This document shows positions 12,289-23,224 of a stretch of 64,000 nt of DNA, in pieces. Location of the stretch: NCBI GenBank assembly GCA_032358165.1, contig JAALGY010000033.1, forward strand, positions 3,038,001 through 3,102,000, written 5' to 3'. A program made the position numbers and the translations under genes. Positions within the stretch are counted from its first letter, which is position 1. Every line of letters starts with the position of its first letter. The DNA comes from Diplosphaera chodatii. Lineage: Eukaryota > Chlorophyta > Trebouxiophyceae > Prasiolales > Stichococcaceae. The notes under the pieces were generated by a model, which was given only the letters and a program-made list of their open reading frames with translations, was not told where the DNA came from and ran no database searches.

Positions 12289-15200
12289 TCAGTTCCGGGG
12301 CATGCCGCCAGCAAGCACTTTGACGCGCGGCCTGCTCTTTGACGGGCCGTCGCCCTTGGCGGGGCGCGGGCCCCTGGTGCCCGTGTTGCCGGCCGTCTTC
12401 TCCGACGCGCCCCTGCTGTACTGCAGCGGCTGGATGAGGAGGCCCGCCTCCTTGATGACCGCCGGCCGCGTCAGGTCCCTGCGCATGAGTGAGCTCAGCG
12501 GTGTCTAAACACTCCACAAGCGTTGCCTTGCAAAGGCGCAGCTGACGCCAAGTTTAGGACTGCAGGCCCGAGTCATCCATTGGCCTTGAATGTGCACAGC
12601 ATTGCTTGCTGAGCTACTGCCCACCTGGTGGACAGCCTTGACTGCGATGCAAGTTCACCTGAAAGACGCGTTGGTGTTGAAGTCGGCGCCGAGGGGCTGG
12701 CGGATGGAGCGCTCGTAGGTGTCGCGGCCGTCAAAGGGGAAGGGCACCGCCTTTGCCGCGTACTTCTGCGCCTTGCGGTCCCACTTCTCGCTGATGATCA
12801 CGTGCGCCTGCTTGGCGTCCTTGCGCTTGGCCAGCGCCGCCTCCTTTTGTCTGCGTGTCAGGATCCAGGAAGGTGTCAGGTGCTAGAGCTACTGCTGCCA
12901 TCGGCAGGAATGCATGTTGATCCAGAGGCAAAAATCCCCGGTTGACTCCACAACCAACAACAGTTTCCAGACAGCAGGAGCATGCAGGGTCGTGCAGCGA
13001 GCAGGGTTGCGCATGCTTCTGCAGGGGCACTGGGCAGGAGTGAGGGCGCAGGCCACTCACTGCTTTGCCTTGCGGGCGGCCGCCTCGGCGTCGCGCTGCA
13101 TGCGTTTGGCGCTCGCCCAGGAGCCCCAGCCGGGCAGCAGGCCGGGCCCCGCGTCCGCCGCCGGAGCCTCGGCCTCCGCCTCCTCCGCCTTCTGAGCCGC
13201 AAAGTCCGCCGCCACATCGTCACCGGCGAACGCCATTGCGACCAGCTCCCGCTGGGTCATCTCATTGCCTGCAAATGGTGCAATTGTCCACTCAGTGGTC
13301 TCAGGACATGCTACTCGATGAAGCTGTTGAAATCCGGCGCACTGTCTGAAATTTTGGCACACGACAGCACTGTGACAAGAAGATGATGACCAGCGTGTTT
13401 GCATGCACCTGACATTGGCTGCATGGCTCCTGCTGGTGCCGCCTCATCAGCGTCATCCCCTGAGCTGTCCCCGCTTTCGTCGTTTTCGCTGCCGTCATGG
13501 CCACCGCTCGCCCTGTCTGGCGCAGCCGCACCTGGACTGCCATGCGCTGCTGCACCAGCTGGCAGGGCTGGCGCCCGGCTGGCGGGCCCAATGCTGACGC
13601 CGTGCCCGCCACCGACAGCCTGCTGCACACCCAGGCTGGGGCCGGCAGCAGCGACCGAGGCGGCGCCGCCAAACAGGCGGTCGCCGCGCAGCCGCTGGTT
13701 GAGCTGCGCAGGCGGCTGCATGCCTGCCGTCCCCGCAGCACCATCGCCGCCGGGCTGCGCACCGCCGTCCGGGCGGCTGGCTGGCGGGTCTGCCACCGGT
13801 GCACTGAGCGCAGGACCGCCAGGGGCACCAGCGCTCTTGCGGGTGCCGCTGCCGCCGCGGTCGTGAGCAGGTGCTCCTGCAGCCGCTGCTCGCTGCCGGG
13901 CCCTCGTCAGACGCTGCGTGCGTGCATCGGTGTCCTCGTGCTCGCCCGCCTCACTGTCGTCATCACTGCTGCAAACAGGGACAACGGGGACTTAGGAAGC
14001 TGCTGGAGCGCAGCTGCCTTCAAGCCAGCGTCGATACAAACAGCTTTACACTCCTGGGCAGTCATGCTGTGTGCGCTCAGTCTGGATAGCATAAGTCAGT
14101 TCACAAGGCCTTGCGGCCTTCAAACAAGAGGTGTCAGAAATTGAGCTATTCATCATTGCGCACAGCAGGGGGTTCCATTGACGCCGGGGACTACCGAATG
14201 TGGTGCTGCAAGCATAATCTTTTGCAAGGTTCCATTTTCCGCACCTGCCATCAGCAGCTGCGACTGCAGCAGTGTCCTGCCCAAACGCGGCGCCGGTGCC
14301 AAAGGCGAACCGCCCCTGGGCACCTGCCTGCTGGCCATCCCTCTGCAGCTCGTCCTCAGGGACCCCAGCCACCTATGTCATATGCACGCTTTGTGTGACG
14401 CGGGAGAAGCATTCCATTCTGCTGTACTGTGAGGGTTCAGCGCTGCAAAAGCCAGTGTGAGGTCTCAGCTCATCTGAAAGACAAGCCTGCACTATGGCAC
14501 GAGAGCACGACCAGGCAGACAATGTGGGGTGAAGGGCTCGCCTCGGCTTCGATGGACTGCAGCAGCGAGGCCGCGTCCGCAGCGGCAGCCGCACGTTGCT
14601 GTTCCGCCGCCCTCCGCATGAAGGGCAGTCCAAACAGCCCCTTGCCCTCGTCCGCATCCCCGCTCGCATCTGCAATGGCAAGCAGGTGCACGCAGGTCGA
14701 GTCAACTGTCCGGCATCAACACATGCGGTGTCGCCCTGTCCTTCCAGCAAAACCATGCCAGCACAGACTGCAGGCGCAGGACTCTGATGTGGCCAGCATC
14801 GCCGCCGTGCTGCAACGACCCCACAGCTCTGTGCAGATCGCACCTTGCAGCACTTCGAGCGCAGCGGCTCGGCTTTTGCCGTACGCCGCTCTATGTTTTC
14901 TTTCTCTGGCCGTGTCAACGTCGTCCGCCTCACCAGCCGCCGCATTGTTGCCGTCGCGTCCGCTGCCGGGCTCCGGGCCATCCTCGTCATCAGACGCCGA
15001 GGTGCTGCCCTCGCTGTCCGACTCGCTGCTCGGCGCCTGCTCCACCTGCTCAGGCGCGCAGACGACAGCATTGCCAACAACGACAGCACTAGCCGCCGGG
15101 AAGTCACATGCTCCCCGCCGCACACACGGCAGAGCAGCAGGACATGGCGCCCTGCACTTGTGTCTATCATGCAATGACTCCAGTGCGTGGGCAGAACGCC

Positions 15201-17909
15201 ACTTGTAAAGATGAACCAGAGTCCGTGCTGCGGCCCCAGGGAGCGCACCTTCTGGCGCAGCTGCATGCCCAGCCGCAGCTGCTCCTGCATCGCCTCCTTG
15301 GTGGTCTCGTCCATGACGTTGATGCCGCGCCGCAGGGCCCGCTTCGCCCACTTGCTGGTGTTCTTGTGCTTCAGCGTCAGCCGCTCCTGCAGCCCAGCAG
15401 GACCGTGGTCTGAATGCAGTTCTGACACACGATCCGCAGCAGGGTCGAGAACATTCATGCAAACTGATGCAGCATGCCCGCAGAACCGTGTCCCTGGTGA
15501 TGGCTGTAGCCGCTGCAGGCAGGTTTTGCAGGTCTTGCATGGCAAGCATGGCTCTGCAACGGCACCGGTCAACAAGCACCTTGGCGCGCTCGAACTCGGC
15601 CTCCTCGGCGGCCTCACGCAGGGCGGCGCCGCTGCCGTCGCCCTCCTTCCCCGCCTTGCGCCGCTCCGCCCGGTTCAGGCGCCGCCTGTAGTCCTGCACA
15701 CCGTGGACACGGGTTCCGCATCGTAGACAGGATGAATCTGTGTGTGAGCACACCCTGACGCTGAGACAAAGTATCAGGGCTGTCACCATGTTCCCTTGAT
15801 GGCGGGTCTTCAACAGGTCGCAGATGGCTGGGCGGCATGAAACGGTGTGCCGGCGCACCTTGGACTTGATGGCCTTCATGCGGGCGGCCTTGCGCTCGTG
15901 GTAGAACAGCAGCGCGCGCATCTTGGCCAGCCGGTCCCGCCGTGCTTGCTGCTCCTCCGCCGACAGCGCCTGCACACACGCCGGGAGCGTGTGGCGCATT
16001 GCATGTTGGCTAGTGTAATGCTCAGTACATTGTGGACCCCGTGGAATACGATCAGTGACACAGCAGATGCTCTGCAGGGCTCTGCAGCTTTGACTTCACA
16101 TCAGAATAGCCAAGATAAAGGAATGTGGTGCCAGAACAGCATCTGAGATCAGGCATGCAGCTACGGCGCAGCCACCAGAGGGGGCCGCCCCACCTTGAGC
16201 GCCAGGGCGTCCTCTGTGTCCTCGACCGCCTTGGCGGTGTGCATGCCCGCGGCCTGCAGCATGGCGGCCACCTCCGCCTCCATGTCCGTCTCGGGCAGGA
16301 ACTGCGCCGTCAGCGCTGCCGTCGTCGTGGCCTTGGCCGCGCCGCCGTGGGGCTTAGAGAACGCCAGCGTCGGCGCCTCACGGTTCGCCTGCGCAGACAT
16401 GCCCATGTTGCATCACCTTGTCAAGATTGTCATGCTGTCAGCTGCATCATCCCAACATTTCGAGCCAGTGCATGCCTTGTGTGTCCTTGCAGGCATGCTG
16501 CCCACCTTGACCATCGGCTGCCATTTGGTGACATCCTGGGAGGTGACCTCATAAGCCGCTTTACGCTCCTGACGCGCCTGGACAAGCATCGGAGCAAGAG
16601 CGTTAGTTCTGCTTGTCCCAACAGGCCAGACAGGCTACACTCATGATACCAGGTGCCCAAGGAAGCTCCGAGGCATCGTGTCAACATGTGCAAGCAGAAG
16701 TTGCATGGAAGACGTGCCTGCACATTGCCGGGCAATGGCGCTGCGACGGCCTGGCCACGGCGCTCCAGGCGCTCCAGCAGCTTCCGCGATGCCCCCAGCT
16801 TGCTTCTGCTGCTGCCCAGCCCCTTGATCAGGTCCGACAGCTGCAGCTCTCCACTCTCGGCACCTGCCACCCACAACACCAAGAGTACATCAGCAGGAAG
16901 TGGCTGCTCACATATATCACACGTCAGGCTGTTTGCCACTCATTTCTAGGCAGGAGACATGCTGACACATCGCCTTCATGCAGGAGGCTCAACACCATAC
17001 GACATTCATGAGAAACGGCATCTACAAGGGTGCCCCACCTCCTGAGGCGGCTGCAGGGTTCAGGTTGTACTCGGACTCTGGGTACGCCTCCGAGATCAGC
17101 ACGTCCCGCCGCTTGCGCTTGCGGTTGGCACCACCCGCTGCCCGCACGTCGGCCAGCATGGCCGCGTGCCGCCGCTCATCCTCGCTGTCATCGCCCGCAG
17201 CTCCCGCTTCATCCTCTGAGAGGTCCTGCATTTGGATCACGGTATGCATTGGACTTGTGCTCTTCATCGGTGTCAAGCTGACGCCATCCATGGTCATCTG
17301 AGCGTGTGCATGTGGACGTCCGAGACGACTCACGTCTGCAAAGTTCTCGTCCTCGGACACGTCGGATGCCAGCAGGGCCTCTTCTGCGGCGGCGCCGCCG
17401 TCATCGTCAGAGTCATCGCCAAACATGCCAGCGTAGCGAATCTTGTCCTCCGCCGTGAACGCCATGTCCTCGTCAATCTCTTCATCCTCCTCGACGTCCG
17501 ACGGCAGCTCAAATTCCAGGCCGTCTGCCAGCTGCGCATTGGATATTGCACTGTGTTACCAGCCGCCGCAACATGACGACACCTGCGACTGCTTGCTTGC
17601 AGTCAGAGCTTGCGACCCGCTGTAGGTACTGGGCATACGTCAGTGTATGGCAGGAGTACAGCGTTACAGCAGACTTGATGTATGAGGAAGGATGCGCAGC
17701 ATGCCTCTACTTGCGCCCCGCTCTGGCAGCCAATGCATAACACCGAACAGTGTACAAATGTCCCCACAGCAGCAGCTCACGTCATATCGCTTGTTCGCGT
17801 TCTTGGGCTGCTCCTCTGCCGGCAGTTGGTCGTCCGCCTCGAAGGCGTCCAGAGGTTGCGGCTCTTCCACAGCCGGCTTTCGCTTCTTGGCCCTGGGCCC
17901 ACGCGCCAT
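12289..17909 (-). CDS. UTP14: U3 snoRNA-associated protein UTP14 (SSU processome)
   Basis: Nucleolar component of the small-subunit processome that acts in 18S rRNA maturation and, in yeast, activates the helicase Dhr1. The start is the ATG at 17909 (MARGPRAKKRKPAVEE); four further upstream codons are open but begin with GTG. Next come acidic blocks (DVEEDEEIDED; AGMFGDDSDDDGG), EDERRHAAMLADVRAAGGAN and the family signature LISEAYPESEYNLNP. Then LSDLIKGLGSSRSKLGASRK, TLAFSKPHGG, ARRDRLAKMRALLFYHERKA with ARMKAIKSKV, RRRLNRAERRKAGKEGDGSG, LTLKHKNTSKWAKRALRRGI, then AHVIISEKWDRKAQKYAAKA with VPFPFDGRDTYERSIRQPLG, and finally NRDLTRPAVIKEAGLLIQPL. These match the conserved UTP14 blocks in order. 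About 15 exons lie over 5.6 kb. It is tail to tail with the kinesin and head to head with the ubiquitin-like gene. Confidence 0.92.
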
Positions 17910-18260
17910 CTTGCCGCCCACTTCACAAACTCACTGTAATCGATGACGGCTCATGTTGATGCAAGCATGACAACAAGGCCGCCGGCAACGACGGGTGTAT
18001 GGTGCCAAGCGACTCTCAGGCGGTTCCCCGTCGACAGCTCCAAGAAACCTTAGCAAGTCTGTGATCGTCGCCTGACACAGGTTCTGGAGGCGCTTGACAC
18101 TTGCGCAGCGTGCAGGAGTCATATCAGTGTCCTCTACTAGCACTCTGCAGGCAGTTATCGCGCTAACAAGAGCGCCGCTGCGGCGACGGTTCGGCTGCAT
18201 TGCAGGCTCAGAAGACACCCGCTAGCTTGTACGCATCCAGTAGAGACAGCATCTGCAGCT
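17910..18260. promoter_or_regulatory. Divergent intergenic region, UTP14 / ubiquitin-like gene
   Basis: About 350 bases between two opposed start codons; no exon supported. It likely holds both promoters. A TATA-like element was not clear. Confidence 0.4.
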
Positions 18261-19463
18261 ATGCAGGTAAGCCAGTGCTTGCATTTCCGTGCGATAACGC
18301 GGACATCTGGTCTAGGAAGTGATCATTGCTATGAGGCACCGCTGCGCTGGGGGTGGCATGCAGCTCAGCGGTAAGCTGCTCTCGGCTTGACAACTGCAGA
18401 TATTTCTGAAGCTGCCAGATGGTCGAACACGCGTCCTGGAACTGACAGCTTCCGCTACCGCGGATGATGTGCGGAGCACTGTTACGAAACTGGAGGGTAT
18501 GCTTCAATTTGCTTCGCCTGGATCCAGTGCCAATGCTGGTGCAAGGAGCAGTCATTCGGTGCCGACCTCAACATGGCCTGTTAATTATCTCTCACGGATG
18601 AGAGATCCTTCACTTCACCTTCTGCTCACCATCATCAGGTGTGCCTCATGAGGAGCAGCGCCTGATGTGCGGGCACCAGCAGCTGGTGCCAGGGGCGCAG
18701 CTGGCAGCGTGCGGTGTTCAGGATGGGTCTACTGTGGCTCTGCTGCTGCGGCTTCGCGGCGGTGCGGGCGCGAAGTTGCTCCAGCTGACCGTGCAGCCAC
18801 GAGTGCAGAAGGAGAAGTGGAGCCTGTATTGGAAGGAGTCTATGTCCACAAAAACGCTGTCGCTGGACCCATTTCAGCTGGACGTGGACGGCAGCACGAC
18901 CATTGCGGAGGTGACGCACGCTGTTGTACATTCTCAGGGACAAGCAAGGAGTGTCTTAGCGGCATGGCCGAAACGTTGCCTGCCAAAATGTCATTTGGTC
19001 TCATGCAGGTGCAGCAGCTGGTGGCACAGCGCTGCAAGTGGGCCTCAGTGGACTCCCTGCAGCGGCTGGAGGGGTTCACTGAGTCTTGGGAGCGTGTGCT
19101 GCATCGCGGCGTAAGCCTGCCTGACAGTCACTCTGACATGTGTCAGGACAAGCAGGTCCGTAGCTATGGATGCACTCGTTTGAAGAACTCTTGCTTCCGC
19201 ACAGATTGAACTCCCATCTGACAAGACTCTTGCAGCAGCCGGCCTTGCCGACAAAGCGACTGTCACCGCCGTGCGCAAAGTGCTGGTGCCCGAGGGGTGG
19301 AAGGTGAACTGTAGGAATGCATGTTGTACTGCATTTGCATGAAGCGTGTCCCATGCTAGTGCCTGTCTGTGACATCAGAAAAACATCCCACACGTGTGTG
19401 CAGGTGGTTCAGGAGGGAGATGAGGAATCGCTGTCGTCCACGGACACCGAGGACGACTTCTGA
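18261..19463 (+). CDS. Ubiquitin-headed two-domain ubiquitin-like protein
   Basis: The first exon is ATGCAG (18261-18266), so an intron follows Met-Gln. Exon 2 spans 18400-18496 and exon 3 starts at 18639. Joined, they give a domain of exactly 76 residues that aligns to ubiquitin without gaps (MQIFLKLPDGRTRVLELTAS; LEGVPHEEQRLMCGHQQLVP; ending LLLRLRGG). R42, R72, R74, G75 and G76 are kept, but ubiquitin positions 11, 27, 29, 33, 48 and 63 are not lysine, and I44 is Met. Translation continues past GG (AGAKLLQLTVQPRVQKEKWS) into a second stretch with beta-grasp-like features (STTIAEVQQLVAQRCKWAS; QIELPSDKTLAAAGLADKAT) and an acidic end, ESLSSTDTEDDF. A 9-base exon at about 19155-19163 is possible. 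Inference: either a precursor cleaved after Gly76 by a deubiquitinase, or a stable UBL-UBL adaptor. I do not recognise a named family for the second half. Confidence 0.8.
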
Positions 19464-19556
19464 CAAGCAGCACAGCAGTACTACACGTGAAGCATTGACA
19501 TTGTTGAGAGTCCGTGCTGTACATAGAGGTCTGTCGGCAACTTATCAGGACCCCCT

Positions 19557-21114
19557 TCAACCTTTCAGGGCAATGCTGTTGACAAACTTGACCATGATGC
19601 TGACGGCCTCCTGTTCGTGACCGTCCAACGAATGCCCTGCACCCTCTATGACGTGGCTTTGCGACAGTGGGTGTGTAAGCACGGTCGCAAACCTGTCTCG
19701 TAGGTCGTGTGCACTGATTGCTGGCGGGACACACTCATCAGCGCCTCCAAACAGGCTCAAAGTTGGAACTTCAGCCAATCTGCCCAGCTTTGCCTGCGTG
19801 TCATAGCAATTGCCTACCACTGCTACTAGGCTTTACTGATGCGCAAGGCGGAGCATCGTCATTGCTACAGTACAGATCAGCAGGTCTAATTCTGTTCGTT
19901 AACAAGCCAGCCCACCTGCCGCTCGTCGTGGCTGAAGTCGAAGCTGAAATAGTCATCATCACCTCCGGGCTTGGCAACTGCCAGGAAACGCCGTGCTGTG
20001 ACTGGGGTACCATCGTCATCCCTGCATGACACATCGCTGCATGCCACTCCTTGTGCACACTGGAGCCTCTCCAGCTGTCGGAAAGTGCAAGACTGTGCAC
20101 ATGGCAAGCAAGGTGCATACCTGAACGCAATATCCTCAGCGTGCCCCTCAGCAATCATTTGCTCGCACAACTGGATGCGGTCTGGCGTGTCGGAGCTCAT
20201 TGCAAGGTAATCCTGGTCGCTCACCTGCGCACCGTTGATCATGACATAAATATGGCACGAGGGCTCGGTAGAAAGCAGCGCTATCCAGGCAGCCCACAGC
20301 ACCGTGGTATGACATCGCACCGGCGCCTGTAGGATGACGGCGTCCAGCGGCTGTACACCATCCCGGTTCGCATAGCGGACAGCGTCCTGACACCCTGTTG
20401 AGTGCCCGGCCAGTACGAGCACCTGCAACCGTGGGCAGTCAGCTCAGCAAGCAAGTGACATACGGGCAAGTTAAAGCCCTGCTGATGCATGCCTGAGCGC
20501 CAGCTCCCACCAACAAGCCAGCAAGCCTGCCACAGCCGACCGCACCCACACTGAAGATCACAGCAGGAGCATAAGACGCTCCTCTGAGCTGTACACGGTT
20601 TGAAGGTGTGCTGTCAGCTGGGCCAGCCCGTCGGCATCCTCATCCAAACTACTGATGCCCCACCCCGTCAGTGAGCTCGGCAGCATTGTCTGCACAAGGC
20701 TCCTGCAATCATCGCATCATCCGCAAGCATGAAACTCTTGCATGTTGGTCGTGCTTGGCTGCCATCATGCATGCCACAGCCCCGTTTCTAACGACACAGC
20801 ACGTACATCTTTACCGTCGTGACAAGCAGCCAGTGCACGCACCATCCGATAGTGTTCAGCCTACTCGCCAGTAGCGGGATGTACGGGGCGAACAACAGTG
20901 CATCGCCAAGTCCGCCAACCAGGACCACATGCCGCCGATGCGACCCTGATGCAAGCAATTCAGCTTGCGAGGAGAGTCTCGCCACCTGTGATATCAGGGA
21001 TCTGCAGCACTGACTGATCTGTGCATCAGCAACAAACGTCGCACCAGTGCGGAATGCGCAGTTGCCCTGCTTGCCCGCATATTTGAACAACTGTCCTTGC
21101 ATCGGAAGACTCAT
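19557..21114 (-). CDS. DUF1749-type alpha/beta hydrolase
   Basis: Predicted serine hydrolase of the fungal and plant DUF1749 (UPF0613) family; substrate unknown. The start is the ATG at 21114 (MSLPMQGQLFKYAGKQGNCA). The next exon has the first core strand and oxyanion region, RRHVVLVGGLGDALLFAPYI. The nucleophile elbow is VLVLAGHSTGCQDAVRYANR (G-H-S-T-G, catalytic Ser), followed by LDAVILQAPV. A lid/insertion exon reads SDQDYLAMSSDTPDRIQLCE, then RFLAVAKPGGDDDYFSFDF. The last exon supplies the acid and base in LSLFGGADECVP and HVIEGAGHSLDGHE, ending VNSIALKG at 19557. The full Ser-Asp-His triad is present, so the enzyme is probably active. No presequence is evident. It is convergent with the ubiquitin-like gene (93 bases). 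Confidence 0.85.
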
Positions 21115-21493
21115 CTGCAAGTCGGTCTACATTTTTGTACCACTGCTATTGTATTTGAATAGGATCCAAGCTCAACACTTGCAAATGTGGTACCGCTACA
21201 CCACTGCGCTTCACCGGTTATGGTATGGCGACCTTCCGCGTCATGCTGGCCGCCTTGTCAGAGCACCCGCTACCAAACGTGCAGGAGCTTGTTGTAGAAG
21301 CAGGACAGGGTGGTCTGCAATGCATGCTGAGACAAGCAGCCCTGCCTTCCTGCTGATCATGCACCCTGCTCAATGTTGGTGCAGATGGTTGCACTCTGCT
21401 TGCACATCTGCAATCATCTACGACTACTCTTCACAAGCGTGTCGTGTTCGTTACTTCCGCCTGCATACATCCCCACAGCGCTTGCACAGTCAG
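21115..21493. promoter_or_regulatory. Divergent intergenic region, hydrolase / FKBP
   Basis: About 380 bases between opposed starts. Open reading in this stretch lacks family motifs and is treated as chance. It is a likely shared promoter region. Confidence 0.35.
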
Positions 21494-22376
21494 ATGGTCA
21501 CAGCGCGGCATGCAGTCGGACTGCTGGCCTGCGTGCTGCTGGCCAGCTGCGCGGCAGGGAAGACATCCAAGGATGTCACCTCACTGCAGATCGGAGTCAA
21601 GCACAAGCCCAAGGACTGCACAGTGAAAACTAAATCAGGCGACTCAGTGTCCATGCACTACACTGGTGAGCCCGTGTGCGGCAGCTCGCGGTTCCACATG
21701 TTGTCCTGCGCCCAGTACTGCATCCAAGCGCTGTCGCTGCTTTGGTAGAGAACGTGTAGTGTACGTGCAGGTTATCTGACCGACGGTAAGGGTATGCCGC
21801 AAGATGCAGCAGTGCACTACCCTGCAGTGCATGTGGGAGCCCGCCGCTTTGCACCCGTGCAGTGCCGCGCAATGATGTTCCTTGATGCGTGCACCACAGT
21901 CACCCTGCCGTTTTCCCGTTACCAGGCACAAAGTTCGACAGCTCGCATGATCGGGATCAATCCTTCGACTTCACCCTTGGGCAGGTAAGCTTGTTGAGAT
22001 GATGGCCGCTCTCATAAGCACCCATGGAAGGAAGCATGCATGTGCAATGTTCGGCTTGGCCTCATGCAGGGCCAGGTCATCAAAGGCTGGGATCAGGGGC
22101 TGACGAACATGTGTGTTGGCGAGAAAAGGAAGCTGAAGATCCCGCCGCATCTTGGTTACGTAAGCAGAGCACCTCTTGCAGTCCGAGTGCATCTGCATCA
22201 TCCACGGAAACTCTGGACCAGAGCAGAAGCTGCGCCGAGTTGAACTCTCATGAAGGGCCTCGGCGTCAGATCATCAACTCCAAATGTGTGCAATGCAGGG
22301 CGACAGCGGAGCTGGTGCCAAGATTCCTGGGGGCGCCACGCTGATTTTTGACGTTGAACTCCTGTCAATCAACTGA
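21494..22376 (+). CDS. FKBP-type peptidyl-prolyl isomerase, secretory (FKBP2/FKBP13-like), split gene
   Basis: Prolyl cis-trans isomerase predicted to act in the endoplasmic reticulum lumen. The ATG at 21494 begins a signal peptide ([20 protein letters not shown]), followed by [20 protein letters not shown] and SVSMHYTG. A 15-base exon (21771-21785) encodes YLTD, and the next exon gives [18 protein letters not shown]. Then [30 protein letters not shown] and, in the last exon, [20 protein letters not shown], ending just before the TGA at 22374-22376. The FK506-pocket aromatic and hydrophobic residues are in place (Y of HYTG, F and D of KFDSS, VI and W of QVIKGW, Y of LGY). The paired Cys residues (KDC and NMC) match those that form a disulfide in FKBP13-type proteins. 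It lies directly upstream of a closely related intronless copy on the same strand. Confidence 0.9.
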
Positions 22377-22716
22377 TCGGGAAGTGTGAGCCTGGCCTTG
22401 CAAGCTCATCTGGTCATAAGTCTACTTTGGTCCAGTTGCTTGGTTGCATGAAGTCCAGGGCAGACCACAGTGGTATACCATCAGCGCGACCTATCGCCAT
22501 CTCTGATACGTTTTCGGGCGGGACGTTTTGTGCGGGCTTGCCGTTGATCAGACGTCACACGAGGCTGCACCCTGAGCAGCTCGGCCATCGTCCCCCTAGA
22601 AGAGCACTATACATAGATCCAGACCCGTACAACCTGTACTGCGCGAAGTTTACTGCGCTCTTGTGCGCGGTGCGCAACACAACAGCATACACTGCGCTGC
22701 AAGCAGCGCCGCCAGC
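22377..22716. promoter_or_regulatory. Spacer between the tandem FKBP genes
   Basis: About 340 bases with no supported exon. It holds the 3' end of the first FKBP and the promoter of the second. Confidence 0.4.
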
Positions 22717-23133
22717 ATGATGAGCAATCGGATGAAGCTGCTGTGCGCTGCAGCGCTGCTGCTGACTGTATCTGCATCAGCGTTCCCTGAGCCTGATGTG
22801 ACTGAGCTCAAGATCAACGTTGAGCACAAACCCAAGGACTGCTCGCGGAAGGCCCAGCTTGGCGATACTGTCAAAGTACACTACACGGGTTACCTGACCA
22901 ACGGCAAAAAGTTCGACAGCAGCCTTGACCGCAACGACCCAATTGGCTTCAAGCTTGGCAGTGGCCAGGTCATTCAAGGCTGGGAGAAGGGGCTGGAGGG
23001 CGCATGTGTGGGCGAGAAGCGAACGCTGCACATACCTCCAGCTCTTGGTTATGGTGATCGTGGTGCCGGTGGCATCATTCCAGGTGGAGCGACATTGATC
23101 TTTACCACAGAGCTGGTCTCCATCGACAAGTAG
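22717..23133 (+). CDS. FKBP-type peptidyl-prolyl isomerase, secretory, intronless paralogue
   Basis: A complete 138-residue FKBP in one uninterrupted exon. The start is the ATG at 22717 (MMSNRMKLLCAAALLLTVSA, a signal peptide), with a second ATG directly following. The mature part runs [100 protein letters not shown] and TELVSIDK. All usual FKBP pocket residues and both Cys residues of the luminal FKBP13 group are present. It is clearly a paralogue of the split gene just upstream; the conserved LKIN/LQIG-HKPKDC start marks a shared origin. Lack of introns, where nearly every neighbour has several, suggests a retroposed copy or complete intron loss. The C-terminus SIDK is not a clear ER-retention signal. 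It is convergent with PIG-V (91 bases). Confidence 0.93.
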   Translation: MMSNRMKLLCAAALLLTVSASAFPEPDVTELKINVEHKPKDCSRKAQLGDTVKVHYTGYLTNGKKFDSSLDRNDPIGFKLGSGQVIQGWEKGLEGACVGEKRTLHIPPALGYGDRGAGGIIPGGATLIFTTELVSIDK

Positions 23134-23224
23134 ACATGGTGCATAGGCAACAATTCCTGCATGTTCCTGACGAGCGACAGGATGAGGCAGGTCTGCATGG
23201 GCTGCAGCTGCAACGCAAGGTTCG

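Noticed and set aside
14373..15617. A 414-codon open frame on the minus strand
   Set aside because: It runs through UTP14 introns. Only parts coincide with real exons, and conserved UTP14 blocks need splicing and frame changes.
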